From Gemmiger sp. An194 (lineage in GTDB: Bacteria; Bacillota; Clostridia; Oscillospirales; Ruminococcaceae), in the NCBI RefSeq assembly GCF_002160145.1, contig NZ_NFKA01000002.1:62001-126000 (forward strand): a DNA stretch of 64,000 nt, read 5' to 3'. The position numbers were made by a program, and so were the translations under genes. The notes under the pieces were generated by a model that was not told the DNA's origin, ran no database searches, and saw nothing but the letters and a program-made list of their open reading frames with translations. Shown here one piece after another: positions 43,421-52,600 of the stretch. Every line of letters starts with the position of its first letter. Positions within the stretch are counted from its first letter, which is position 1.

Positions 43421-44199
43421 TGAATCTCCCCCCGAAAATGCCACAGAAGTACGCTGCCCGCCACGCTGGCGTTCAGACTCTCCACCTTGCCGGTGATGGG
43501 GATGCGTACCGCTGCGTCGCAGGCGGCGATCACCCCATCGGAAAGGCCCTGCCCCTCGCTGCCGATGACCACGCACACCCCGTTGGGGTACGCGCCGTCC
43601 ACCTCGTTCAGCGGGCGGCTGTTGTACAGCGCGGCGGCAAGGCAGGTGCTGCCCCAGGCCCGCAGCTGGGCCAGTGCGTCGGCCAGGTTCGGGCAGGTGA
43701 CCACCGGCATCCGGCCCGCCGCGCCCATGCTGGCGCGCAGCACCTTGGGGCCGAAGGGATCGGCACAGCCGGGGCTCAAGATCACACCGTCAAACCCGAA
43801 GGCGGCGGCGCTGCGGATCAGCGCGCCCACGTTGCCCGGGTCCTGCACCCGCTCCAGCGCCAGGAAGCGGCCATTGTGGGGCAGGTCCAGAAAATTGGCG
43901 GCGGGCTGGCCGAACACCGCGAACACGCCCTGGTTGGACTGGGTGCCCGCCAGCTTTTCGGCCACATGGTCCTGCACCAGATACTGCTCGCAGGCAAAGC
44001 CTTTCAGCTCCGGCGATTTGGCCAGAGCCTTCTCCGTATAATATATTACCTTTATAGGGCAGGATTTTGCAAGCTCCAGGCAGAGCTTTAAGCCCTCCGC
44101 GAAGAAAGCTTTTTCTTCAAGGCGGAAGGCTGCGCTCTGGGCCAGTTTGCAGGCATATTTTATTTTGCCGTTTTCACGGCTGGTAATGCGTTCTGGCAT
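43417..44199 (-). CDS. SpoU/TrmH family RNA 2'-O-methyltransferase
   Basis: A 260-residue SPOUT methyltransferase. The N-terminal substrate-binding domain (RLEEKAFFAEGLKLC) resembles ribosomal L30e folds. The knot domain has motif 1 ALERVQDPGNVGALIRSAAA (in part: VQDPGNVGALIRSA near 117), motif 2 VCVVIGSEGQGLSD near 212 and motif 3 VESLNASVAGSVLLW near 240. It is likely to methylate a ribose in 23S rRNA or tRNA; the exact site is not readable. It lies downstream of the infC operon and just before dprA with an overlapping stop and start. Its ribosome site is weak. Confidence 0.9.
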   Translation of the reverse strand: MPERITSRENGKIKYACKLAQSAAFRLEEKAFFAEGLKLCLELAKSCPIKVIYYTEKALAKSPELKGFACEQYLVQDHVAEKLAGTQSNQGVFAVFGQPAANFLDLPHNGRFLALERVQDPGNVGALIRSAAAFGFDGVILSPGCADPFGPKVLRASMGAAGRMPVVTCPNLADALAQLRAWGSTCLAAALYNSRPLNEVDGAYPNGVCVVIGSEGQGLSDGVIAACDAAVRIPITGKVESLNASVAGSVLLWHFRGEIQ

Positions 44200-44284
44200 G
44201 TGTTCAGTTCCTTATTTGGTCTGCTTGTGTGGAGAAAGCGGCGCCGCGCGTTCTGCGCAAAAGGCGCGGCAGCCGCCCATATAC

Positions 44285-44320
44285 AAAGCGACGCCCGTGC
44301 GCGTGCGCGGGCGTTGCTTT
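44285..44320 (-). terminator. Probable terminator after rplT
   Basis: A 13-base stem (44285-44297 with 44308-44320) with one G-T pair and a 10-base GC loop. The minus strand continues GTATATG, so the U-run is short; the plus strand has a better tail (TTTTGG). Confidence 0.55.
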
Positions 44321-44331
44321 TGGTTATCAAC

Positions 44332-44685
44332 TTACAGAGCCTTCTTGGCGGTCTCCACCAGAGCGGTGAAGGAAGCGGGATCGTTGATGGCCATCTCGCT
44401 CAGCATCTTGCGGTTCAGCTCGATGCCGGACTTCTTCAGGCCGTTCATGAAGCTGGAGTAGTTCATGCCCTGAGCGCGAACAGCGTTGTTGATGCGGGTG
44501 ATCCACAGGTTGCGGAACTGACGCTTCTTCAGCTTACGGCCAACGAAAGCGTAGTTGCCGCTCTTCATGACCTGCTGCTTGGCCATCTTGAAGTGCTTGG
44601 ACTTGCTGCCGAAGTAGCCCTTGGCCAGCTTCAGAGTCTTCTTTCTGCGTTTGCGGGTCATCATAGCGCCTTTGATACGTGCCAT
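44332..44685 (-). CDS. rplT: 50S ribosomal protein L20
   Basis: A 117-residue basic protein of the large subunit, normal length. The N-terminal extension is Arg/Lys-rich ([20 protein letters not shown]), and the globular part has [18 protein letters not shown] near 58-75. In Bacillus and E. coli, L20 also represses its own operon by binding the leader or the rpmI translation region; the leader attenuator upstream of infC here is consistent with that. ATG follows AAAGGAG. Confidence 0.98.
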   Translation of the reverse strand: MARIKGAMMTRKRRKKTLKLAKGYFGSKSKHFKMAKQQVMKSGNYAFVGRKLKKRQFRNLWITRINNAVRAQGMNYSSFMNGLKKSGIELNRKMLSEMAINDPASFTALVETAKKAL

Positions 44686-44753
44686 TGTTTATATCTCCTT
44701 TACAGTCACAATCTAAAAAGTTAAAAAGTCCGTTCGTCTAAGCGAAGTAAGGC

Positions 44754-44951
44754 TTAGGCGTAGGGCAGCATGGCCTTTACGGCAGCTGCGTTGGTCTTGT
44801 CGGCGTAGGCGTTCTTACGCATGCCGCGCTTGAGCTTGGTGCTCTTCTTGGTCAGGATGTGGCTGTGGTAGGCGGGGCCGCGCTTTACTTTACCGTTCTT
44901 GGTCAGCTTGAAACGCTTTTTCGCACCGGAGTGAGTTTTGATCTTAGGCAT
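44754..44951 (-). CDS. rpmI: 50S ribosomal protein L35
   Basis: A 65-residue basic protein with the full L35 pattern: [20 protein letters not shown] at the start and [14 protein letters not shown] near 38-51. ATG follows AGGAGG. It is the middle gene of infC-rpmI-rplT with 25 bases upstream and 68 bases downstream to its neighbours. Confidence 0.98.
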   Translation of the reverse strand: MPKIKTHSGAKKRFKLTKNGKVKRGPAYHSHILTKKSTKLKRGMRKNAYADKTNAAAVKAMLPYA

Positions 44952-44976
44952 TGTAATTTCCTCCTAGTTGTTTGAA

Positions 44977-45501
44977 TTACTTGTTGGGCTTGGGGCTCAT
45001 GAACATTTGCATGCTGCGGCCCTCGAGCTTCGGCTGCTTATCCACCACCGCGTCGGGCAGGGCCTCGGCGAAGCGCTTTTCCACTTCCAGACCGAGGTTG
45101 GTGTGCGCCATCTCACGGCCGCGGAACCGGATGGACACCTTGATCTTGTGGCCGGCCTTGATGAACTTGGCGGCCTGGTTGACCTTGGTGTTGAAGTCGT
45201 TCGTGTCGATGTTGAGCGAGAGGCGGATCTCCTTGATCTCGACGACCTTCTGGTTCTTCTTGGCCTCTTTCTCACGCTTTTGCTGCTCGAAGCGGTATTT
45301 GCCGTAGTCCAGGATCTTGCACACGGGGGGGACCGCCTGGGGGGCGATCTTTACCAGGTCCAGATTCTGCTCTTCGGCCATGCGCAGCGCCTCGCGGCTG
45401 GACATTACACCCAGCTGGCTGCCATCCGCGCCGATCAGACGGATCTCTTTGTCACGAATGCCCTCGTTGATCTCAAGCTCTTTTTTGCCGTTCGTAGCGA
45501 T
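44977..45501 (-). CDS. infC: Translation initiation factor IF-3 with probable AUC start codon
   Basis: A 174-residue protein that prevents premature subunit joining and checks the start codon. The N domain begins INEGIRDKEIRLIGADGSQLG; the linker is Lys-rich (KREKEAKKNQKVVEIKEIRL) and the C domain ends with the conserved RFRGREMAH near 135. No ATG, GTG or TTG lies in frame close to the normal N-terminus. An AUC at 45501-45499 has TTGGAGG with 9 bases of spacing and gives (M)ATNGKKELEINEGI. IF-3 genes of other bacteria use AUU or similar rare codons so that the factor limits its own synthesis. The upstream open frame to 45585 lies in the leader and lacks a ribosome site. Confidence 0.93.
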   Translation of the reverse strand: MATNGKKELEINEGIRDKEIRLIGADGSQLGVMSSREALRMAEEQNLDLVKIAPQAVPPVCKILDYGKYRFEQQKREKEAKKNQKVVEIKEIRLSLNIDTNDFNTKVNQAAKFIKAGHKIKVSIRFRGREMAHTNLGLEVEKRFAEALPDAVVDKQPKLEGRSMQMFMSPKPNK

Positions 45502-45721
45502 GTGGATACACCTCCAATTTGATTTCAAAACTGTGATAAAATGAAACGCGGCCGCCGAATCGGCAGCCGCGCAGTACACACGCAATGGACCCGTTTTGCT
45601 TCAAAACAGATCGTCGCACATATGACCCGGACCCCTTTGGGCCGCAAGGTGAGCACGGCGGCTAAACCGGTTGCTGCTTTCTTTACTGGTTTAGTATAGC
45701 ACGCCGGACTGGCGCCGTCAA
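45502..45721 (-). promoter_or_regulatory. Promoter and untranslated leader of infC-rpmI-rplT
   Basis: TTGACG at 45721-45716, a 17-base spacer and TATACT at 45698-45693. The leader is about 185 bases, contains the attenuator hairpin at 45538-45571, and ends in the TTGGAGG ribosome site. This accounts for the gene-free stretch on the minus side; the rest of the gap, 45722-45880, holds the divergent promoter at 45811. Confidence 0.75.
45538..45571 (-). terminator. Leader attenuator hairpin of the infC operon
   Basis: On the minus strand an 11-base stem (45571-45561 with 45557-45547, one G-T pair) with a 3-base loop is followed by TTTCATTTT. It ends about 40 bases before the infC start and about 120 bases after the promoter, so it can act as a transcription attenuator in the way of the Bacillus L20 leader. 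Confidence 0.68.
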
Positions 45722-45810
45722 GGCTTTTTTCCCGTTTTCGCCAAGTATTTTTGGAATTGGCCCTTTCCACAAAAAACGCCATTCATTCCCCGGAGGTTTC
45801 GCTCTTTTTA

Positions 45811-45839
45811 TTGACAAATGCTTCCCTGTTTTTTACACT
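45811..45839 (+). promoter_or_regulatory. Sigma-A promoter for the 55-residue membrane protein
   Basis: A perfect TTGACA at 45811-45816, 17-base spacer, TACACT at 45834-45839. The start codon lies about 42 bases downstream of the -10. Confidence 0.78.
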
Positions 45840-45880
45840 GAAAGCAGAGAACCTGTTATGAAAGAAGGGATGATGGTCTT

Positions 45881-46048
45881 ATGGCGGAACTCATCCTGCT
45901 CGGTCTGCTGGCATTGCTGGCGGGAATGGTGCCTTATTTCACCATCGGTGCGATCCGCGCGAAGGACGACGAGACCCTTTCCGACCAGCGGGCCTACGCC
46001 TGCCTGTGCTGCGCCGGTGCGGCGGTGCTGCTGGCGCTGCTGCTGTGA
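45881..46048 (+). CDS. Small hydrophobic membrane protein, 55 residues
   Basis: A 55-residue protein I do not recognise. Two hydrophobic segments, about residues 4-24 (LILLGLLALLAGMVPYF) and 39-55 (ending AAVLLALLL), flank a short polar loop (RAKDDETLSDQR). A hairpin with the charged loop on one side of the membrane is the simplest reading. The ATG has AAGGG 11 bases upstream. A longer frame overlapping it in another phase has no ribosome site and runs through the terminator, so it is rejected. A consensus promoter upstream and a strong terminator downstream make this a real single-gene unit. Confidence 0.68.
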   Translation: MAELILLGLLALLAGMVPYFTIGAIRAKDDETLSDQRAYACLCCAGAAVLLALLL

Positions 46049-46092
46049 GCCATATTTGAAGGGCGCACTGCCCGTTCATACCCAATCATTCA

Positions 46093-46150
46093 AACGAAAC
46101 CCGCCCCCGGCGCTGCTCGTTGCAGGCCCGGGGGCGGGTTTCGTTTTATT
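46093..46150. terminator. Bidirectional terminator between small membrane gene and addA
   Basis: A perfect 18-base stem (46093-46110 with 46128-46145), followed by TTATT on the plus strand; it ends at the addA stop region, so it serves both converging genes. Confidence 0.88.
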
Positions 46151-49100
46151 CCGCTTCCGGCAGCACGTTGATCTCCCTGCCCAGCGAGAAGCTGTAGAGG
46201 GTCATTTTGGTCAGCGGCTTTGCAAACCGGCGGCGGATGGCCGCCGCGTAAAGCAGCAGCTGGGGCCGGTAGGCGGCGACAAACTGCTCCGGCGTTTTGT
46301 GCCGGTCGGTCTTGTAGTCCACTAGCTCCAGATGGTCCTCAAATTCCAGGATCACGTCCGCCACGCCCTGCACCAGCACCTGAGCCGTGCCGTAATCCGC
46401 CGCCTTGTCCACGGCGGCCCGGGCGGCGGGCTGGGCGGTGATGAACTCGTATTCCCGCAGAATCCGCTGTGCGGACTGCATCCGGGCGAACAGCGACCCG
46501 GCGAAGAACTGCCGCAGCTTGGCAAAGTCCATCTTGTCGTAGAGGGCCTCGTCCAGCAGCTTTGCCTCCACCTGCCGCTTTGCCTCCCCTTCCGGGTCGA
46601 CGGCTGCGGCGTCCAGGTCCGCATGCTGCAAAAAGGCGTGGAGGGCGGTGCCCTTTTCGGCGGCGGTCAGTCCCTCCTTATATAGGAATCCGGGCCGCTC
46701 CAGAATCGGGTCCTGTGCCTCGTGGGTGAGGGCGGTCACACTGACCTTGGCGGGCACCTGGGTCAGCGCTGCGGCCGGGTACTGCCAGGCAAAGCGGCTG
46801 CGCACCGCCTCCAGCAGCGTTTCGTCCGGCGCGCCCTCCGGCAGCCGCACTGGGCAGGCGGGGGCGGGCTCGGTGAATTCGTCCGCCTCCAGGCTCACGG
46901 TGAACCGGTCCGCCAGCTCCTTTTCGCTCACCGGGGGCTGGGGCATGACCTCCACCTCCAGCTGGCGGCAGAAGCTCTGGGCCTGGGGGTGGGCCATGGC
47001 GGCCTGCATCACCCACTCGCCCCGGCTGGCGCAGTGCTCCAGCAGATATGGCTCCGGCGCGCCGGAGAAGATGCGCAGGGCCAGCTTCTGGGCCAGTTTC
47101 AGCGCGTTCTTGGTGGCCATGGTCATGACCAGCTTGTCCCGCGCACGGGTGAAGGCCACATACAGTACCCGCATCTCCTCGCTCAGGCCCTCCTGGGCCA
47201 GGACGGACTGCACCGCCCGGTAGGGGGCGGTCACGTAGGTGCCGCCCTGCCCTGCCCGCAGGGTCAGGCCGATGCCCAGCTGCGGGTGGAACACCGCCGC
47301 GGCCCGCAGGTCCTCTTTATTGAACTCCCGGCCCAGATCGGCGGCGAACACCACCGGGAACTCCAGGCCTTTGGACCGATGCACCGTCATGATGGTCACG
47401 CAGCCGGGACGGCTCTGGCCCTGCTCCGGACCGGGCACACCGTCCCCCGCCAGGGCCGCGTCCATGGCGCGCACCACACCCGCCAGACCATGGCCGCCGC
47501 AGCCGGAGGCAAAGGCGGCGAACTGGCGCAGGTTCTCCCGCCGGGCGCTGCCGTCCGGCATGGCACCCGCCGCGGCAAGGCAGCCGGTGCGGGCAAAGAT
47601 CTCCTCCATCAACCGGTCCACCGGCATGGTCTGGCTGAGCTGGCGCAGGGTGTGCAGCCACTGGCCGAAGGCCTTCACCTTTTCGTCCTCGCTGGCCATC
47701 ACCGCGCCGTAAAAACTGCCGTTTTTGCGGCCAAGGCGCAGGTTCACCAAATCGTCCGGGGTGAAGCCGCCCATGCCGCTGAGCATCACCGCCGCCAGAT
47801 GCACGTCCTGGGCGGGGTTGTCCAGCACCCGCAAAAGGCTTGCCACCGGGCGGATCTCCGGCGCGTCCAGCAGGTTCTCGGCCCGGTCCACATACACCGG
47901 GATTCCCTCGGCCTCCAGCTGGGCGGCGTAGTCCCCGAAGGCGCCCCGGCTGCGCAGCAGGATGCAGAAGTCCTCGTACCGGGGCGGCCGGGGTCCGGTC
48001 TCGCCCCGCACGGTGAAGCCGCTTGCCGGGTCCATCAGCTGGCGGATGCGGCGGGCAATGTACTCCGCGTCCCCCGCCGGGCGCTCGCTCTGCACCAGCC
48101 GGAACTCGCAGTCACCTGCATAACCGCCGTAGTTTTCCAATTCGCCGAGGCCCGGCACCAGCCGCTCGCCGGGGCCGTAGTCCACACCGCCCAGCTTGCG
48201 GCTCATCAGGGGGGTGAACAGGGCGTTCACCCCGCCGATCACTCCCGGCGCACTGCGGAAGTTGGCATCCAGAAACAGCTTCTGGGGGCCGGGCTGGCCG
48301 TATTCCACAAACCGGTCCAGCTTCTGTTGAAAGATGGTGGGGTCCGCCTGGCGAAAGCGGTAGATGCTCTGTTTCAGATCGCCCACAAAGAACAAATTGG
48401 AGCCGTCCGGCCGGGCCAGGCAGTGATAGAGGGTGTCCTGCAAGGCGTTGGTGTCCTGGTATTCGTCCACCATCACCTGCTCGAACTGCTCGCTCAGCTG
48501 GGCCGCCAGCGGGGTGGGGGTGCTGTCCTCGTTCTGCAAAAGCTGCAAGGCCAGCTGCTCCACGTCGCTGAATTCCAGCATCTTTTCCTCCAGCTTGGCC
48601 TGGTAAAACCGCTGGTTAAATTCCCGCTCGGCCCGGGCCAGCGCCCGCACCAGCGGGGCGGCGGTGCGCCGGTCCTGCAAAAACTCCTCCTCGCTGCACA
48701 GAAAAACCGTTTCCTGCAATCGCTTGAGGGTATCCTTCAGCAAATCCCGCCGGTCCTTGATACGGGTCATGGCCTCGCTGGAATGGCCCCGCACCGCCTT
48801 TAATCTGGCATAGCTCAACGAGCGGCTGGCCTCGCACATGGCGTCCCAGGGCTGGGAGTCGATGGCATCCAGCAGCGCATCCACCGCCGCCTCGTCCGAT
48901 TCCAGCGCCGGGCGGTAGGCCTCGTCGAGGGCCGGGTCGTTTTCCAAGTCCTCCAGGTTCTGGGCCGCCAGCTCCCGGGCGCAGAGGGCCGCCCGCCGGG
49001 CCTCGGTGCGCAAGGTCTGGCCCCAGCGGGTGTCGTCCAGGGGCGCGTCCTCCTCCCACTGGGCGCAGAAGGCCTCCAGCACCTTTTCCGGCCGGGGCAT

Positions 49101-49649
49101 GCTGCTCAGAAAGTCGTGCAGCTGCTCCACCACCCGGCTGGCCATGGCATCGCTGCGGCCCTTGCCGTACAGGTCCGCGAAGGCGCAGAAGTCCGGGTCA
49201 TTGTATGCGTTTTCCAGCGCGTCCGCCAGTGCCTGACGGCGCAGCTGGGCCAGCTGGGGACCGTCGGCGGTGGTGAAGTCCGCCGGGATGTCCAGCGCGC
49301 TGAAATGGGTCTTGAGCAGCTGCAGGCAGTAGGAGTCGATGGTGCAGATGGGCGCGCGCTGCAGCAACATCCGCTGGCGGCGCAGGTGGCCCGAGCCAGG
49401 GCGCTTTGCCAGCTCGGCGCTCAGGCGCTGGGCCAGCTTTGCCCGCAGGCTGGCCGCCGCCGCCCGGGTAAAGGTGACGATGAGCAGCCGGTCCGCGTCC
49501 ACCGGGTCTTCCTCCCGGCAGAGGATGCGCACCGCCCGCTCCACCAGTACGGCGGTCTTGCCGCTGCCCGCGGCGGCGCTGACCAGCAGGGCGCTGCCGG
49601 TGTGGTCGATGGCCCGGCTCTGCTGGGGGGTAAATTTGATGGTTGCCAT
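46146..49649 (-). CDS. addA: ATP-dependent helicase/nuclease subunit A
   Basis: An 1167-residue UvrD-type helicase with a C-terminal nuclease domain; with AddB it resects double-strand breaks for RecA, replacing RecBCD in Firmicutes. Walker A is VSAAAGSGKTAVLVERA near residue 20; motif II MVDEYQDTNALQ near 390; MTVHRSKGLEFPVVFA near 765; the last motif VLYVAFTRARDKL near 830. The nuclease motif DYKTDRHKT is near 1130 with the upstream His and Asp. Length is typical (about 1200). ATG follows AAGGAGG and is 18 bases after addB. Confidence 0.96.
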   Translation of the reverse strand: MATIKFTPQQSRAIDHTGSALLVSAAAGSGKTAVLVERAVRILCREEDPVDADRLLIVTFTRAAAASLRAKLAQRLSAELAKRPGSGHLRRQRMLLQRAPICTIDSYCLQLLKTHFSALDIPADFTTADGPQLAQLRRQALADALENAYNDPDFCAFADLYGKGRSDAMASRVVEQLHDFLSSMPRPEKVLEAFCAQWEEDAPLDDTRWGQTLRTEARRAALCARELAAQNLEDLENDPALDEAYRPALESDEAAVDALLDAIDSQPWDAMCEASRSLSYARLKAVRGHSSEAMTRIKDRRDLLKDTLKRLQETVFLCSEEEFLQDRRTAAPLVRALARAEREFNQRFYQAKLEEKMLEFSDVEQLALQLLQNEDSTPTPLAAQLSEQFEQVMVDEYQDTNALQDTLYHCLARPDGSNLFFVGDLKQSIYRFRQADPTIFQQKLDRFVEYGQPGPQKLFLDANFRSAPGVIGGVNALFTPLMSRKLGGVDYGPGERLVPGLGELENYGGYAGDCEFRLVQSERPAGDAEYIARRIRQLMDPASGFTVRGETGPRPPRYEDFCILLRSRGAFGDYAAQLEAEGIPVYVDRAENLLDAPEIRPVASLLRVLDNPAQDVHLAAVMLSGMGGFTPDDLVNLRLGRKNGSFYGAVMASEDEKVKAFGQWLHTLRQLSQTMPVDRLMEEIFARTGCLAAAGAMPDGSARRENLRQFAAFASGCGGHGLAGVVRAMDAALAGDGVPGPEQGQSRPGCVTIMTVHRSKGLEFPVVFAADLGREFNKEDLRAAAVFHPQLGIGLTLRAGQGGTYVTAPYRAVQSVLAQEGLSEEMRVLYVAFTRARDKLVMTMATKNALKLAQKLALRIFSGAPEPYLLEHCASRGEWVMQAAMAHPQAQSFCRQLEVEVMPQPPVSEKELADRFTVSLEADEFTEPAPACPVRLPEGAPDETLLEAVRSRFAWQYPAAALTQVPAKVSVTALTHEAQDPILERPGFLYKEGLTAAEKGTALHAFLQHADLDAAAVDPEGEAKRQVEAKLLDEALYDKMDFAKLRQFFAGSLFARMQSAQRILREYEFITAQPAARAAVDKAADYGTAQVLVQGVADVILEFEDHLELVDYKTDRHKTPEQFVAAYRPQLLLYAAAIRRRFAKPLTKMTLYSFSLGREINVLPEAE

Positions 49650-49667
49650 AGATTGCCGGTCCTCCTT

Positions 49668-52600
49668 TTAATCGTCCTCGTGGCCGCAGACGCTGCGGTA
49701 GTCGCAGTATTTGCAGTTTGTCTCTTTCCGTTTGCCGTGGCCGATGGGCTCGGCGGCCACCTGCCCGGCATAGAGCCGCTCGGCCATCTGGACCACCAGG
49801 CCGTCCAGCTCCTGCCGAAGCCCGTCCAGAGTCTCCAGACTGGCCAGAGCCGGGCCGGGCTTCGGGGTGCCGTCCTTGTCGAACTTGAAGGGCACGAACA
49901 GGCCCTTGCGCTCCCGGTCCATGGCGTCGATGACGGCGTATTCGTCCGCCACCAGACCCTCCACCTTGTATTCCAGGCCCTTGGCCGCCTGCTGGCGGCT
50001 GCCCCGGGTGGGGGCCGGGTCGGCCATCAGGTAGAGCACGCCCGCCGGGGCCGGGTCGGCAAACTGCTGCCCGCCGTTGCGGGTGAGGGTGAACAGATAC
50101 ACCAGCATCTGGCAGTTGAGGCCGTTTTTCACGTCCTCCAGCAAAAACTCCTTGCTGCCGGTCTTGTAGTCCACCACCCGCAGCCAGGTATTGCCGTTTT
50201 TCTCGAAGGCGTCCACCCGGTCGATCTTGCCCACCATGCGCACCGTCTCACCGGTGGAGGTGGTGAGCACCACCGGGGGCACATCCTCCGGGCTTGTGCC
50301 GATGCCCTTTTCAAAGGCCACCGGCACAAAGCTGCCCTGCCGCTGCTCCGCCTGAATGTATAAAAGAAGATTGGCGGCGCTCTTTTTCAGCCGCTCCACC
50401 AGATAGCCAAACCGCCGGGCCTGGCCGGGCATGTTCTCCTGCACATATTCCTCCGCGATGGCGGCGGCCAGGGCCTTCACCTGCTCCTCGCTCAGGTCCA
50501 CAAAGCCCTCGCCCGCCCGGCGCAGGGCCTGCTCCAGGATATAGTGGACCAGATTGCCGCTCTGGTCGGCGGTAAGGGCCGCCTGCTTGCGGGGCTTTGC
50601 ACCCAGCACATATTCCAGAAAATAGGCAAAGGGGCAGGAATAATACCGCTCCATCCGGCTGGGGGTGAGCCACAGCTCCCGGCCCAGCAGCTGTTTCATG
50701 GCGGCGGTGTTGTGCACCGCGAAGGGCTCGGCCCCCGCCGCCTGCTTCACCGGGTTCAGCAGCTTGCCCTGCTCGGCCTCGTCCCGGTATTCCGCAAGGC
50801 TCTGGAAAAGGGCCGCGGTCTCGCCGCTTTCCGCGTCCCAGCTCTGGCCCAGCAGGTCCAGCGCCATGGCCGGGGTAGCGGCCAGATCCGCCCGCTCCAG
50901 CGCCGGTTCCTTGGGGCTGAAGCACTCGATCACCGGCGCAAGGGCACTGGTCACCGGCATGGCGGCGCTGCCCGCCGCCCAGCTGAGCCACAGGCCTTTC
51001 GCCGGGGCGGTGAGCGCCTTATAAAAGCACACCTGTTCCCGGATGGCCCGGTTCTCGAAGCAGTCCGGCATTTCCACGCCCTGGCGCATCAGGCTTTCCC
51101 GCTCGGCGTGAGTCAAAAGGCCCTTGTCGCCGGGGGCCTTGGGGAACTCGCCCTCGGCCAGGCCCAGCACAAAGCACCAGTCCGGGTTATCCAGCCGCAT
51201 CCGGCCCGCGGTGGTGAAGATCACCTGATCCAGCGTCTGGGGAATGTGGCCCAGATCTGTGCTGCGCACCAGCAGCTCGAACAGGTCCGCCAGCTCGGCG
51301 GCGGGCAGCACCTCCTCGCCCAGCAAAAGGGCCATCTGGTTCAAAAGGTCCGCCGTCAGGTTCCACACCCGCACCGCCTCGCTGGCGGCGGGGATGCCCT
51401 CGCTTTCTTTGAGCTCGGCGCACATCCGGCCCATGGCCTCCTCGCCGCCCAGCGCCTGCATCCGTTTATACAGCGCGGCGCAGACCTGCGAAGCAGGCAG
51501 GTCCTTGCAGCGGGCGGCAAAGCCGTCCAGCTCGTCCACCAGGAAGGCCCGGGCCTCCTCGGCCAGAGCCAGCTGTTCCTCCTGTTCCTTCTTCGCCTTT
51601 TCCGAAAGAGTATTGGCCCCGAAGCCTGCGGGCGACAGGGTGAAGGGCTGCCGCCACTGGGCAGCGGAGAGCTGCCAGGTATAGGCGTAGTTTTCCAGCG
51701 CGCAGAGCTGGGGCTCGGTGAGACTGGTCAGGCCGGTTTTGGCCACGGCCAGCAGATTGTCGGTGCAAAGGCCCCGGCGTAAAAGAGCCAGCAGCGCCCG
51801 CACCAGCCGCACCGGGGCGGCGTGCTCGGCGGTGGTGGCCTCGTCGCAGAAGAGCGGGATGCCCGCCAGCCGGAACTCGTACCGGATGGGGGCCAGGTAG
51901 TTCTCGCTGTCCCGGCAGATGACCGCCATCTTACCATAGGGCACCCCCTGCCGGGCCAAGGCCTGGATGGCCGCCGCCACCTGCTTTGCCTCGTCCGCCC
52001 GGGTAGGGGCCTGCCAGAGGGTGAGCTGGGTTTCACTGGCGGGGGCCGGGTCCTCCAGCTGGCCGGACAAAAGCCGGTTCAGCCGGGCAAGGTCCGGCGC
52101 TTCGCTGTGGCGGAAGTCGTTATCCAGCACCAGGGGCGCGGCCACCGGCACGCTGTTTTTGCGGGCCAGCTGGCGCAGCGCCGCGGCCATCTGCTTGGCT
52201 CCGCTGAACAGGCCGAGGCCTCCCTCGTAGTCCTCCAGCCCGTCGCAGCAAAGAGCCACCGTCACATCCTCGGCCATGGTGAGCATGGCCTCCAGCAGGC
52301 GGCGCTTGGGGGCGTTGAAGGTGTCGAACTCGTCGATGAACACCGCGCGCCCGGCGAAGAAATCCGGCTGCAGCGCTTTGGCCGCTGCCAGCACCCGGTC
52401 CCCCGGGTCCATGGCCGAGCCCTCCAGCAGGGCCTCGTAGGCGGCGAAGATTCCCGCCAGTTCACCCAGCTTGCGGCTGCTGTGACCGGTATTTTGGGCC
52501 AGCTCCTCCAGCTGCCGGGGGCTGAGACCGGCGCTCTTGAATTCGTCCAGCGTCTCGGCGCACTTTTCGCAGAAGGCCGCGCTGCGCCGGTGGCGGCTGT

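Noticed and set aside
46722-48803. Plus-strand open frame of 693 codons opposite addA
   Set aside because: Shadow frame; addA helicase and nuclease motifs lie on the other strand.
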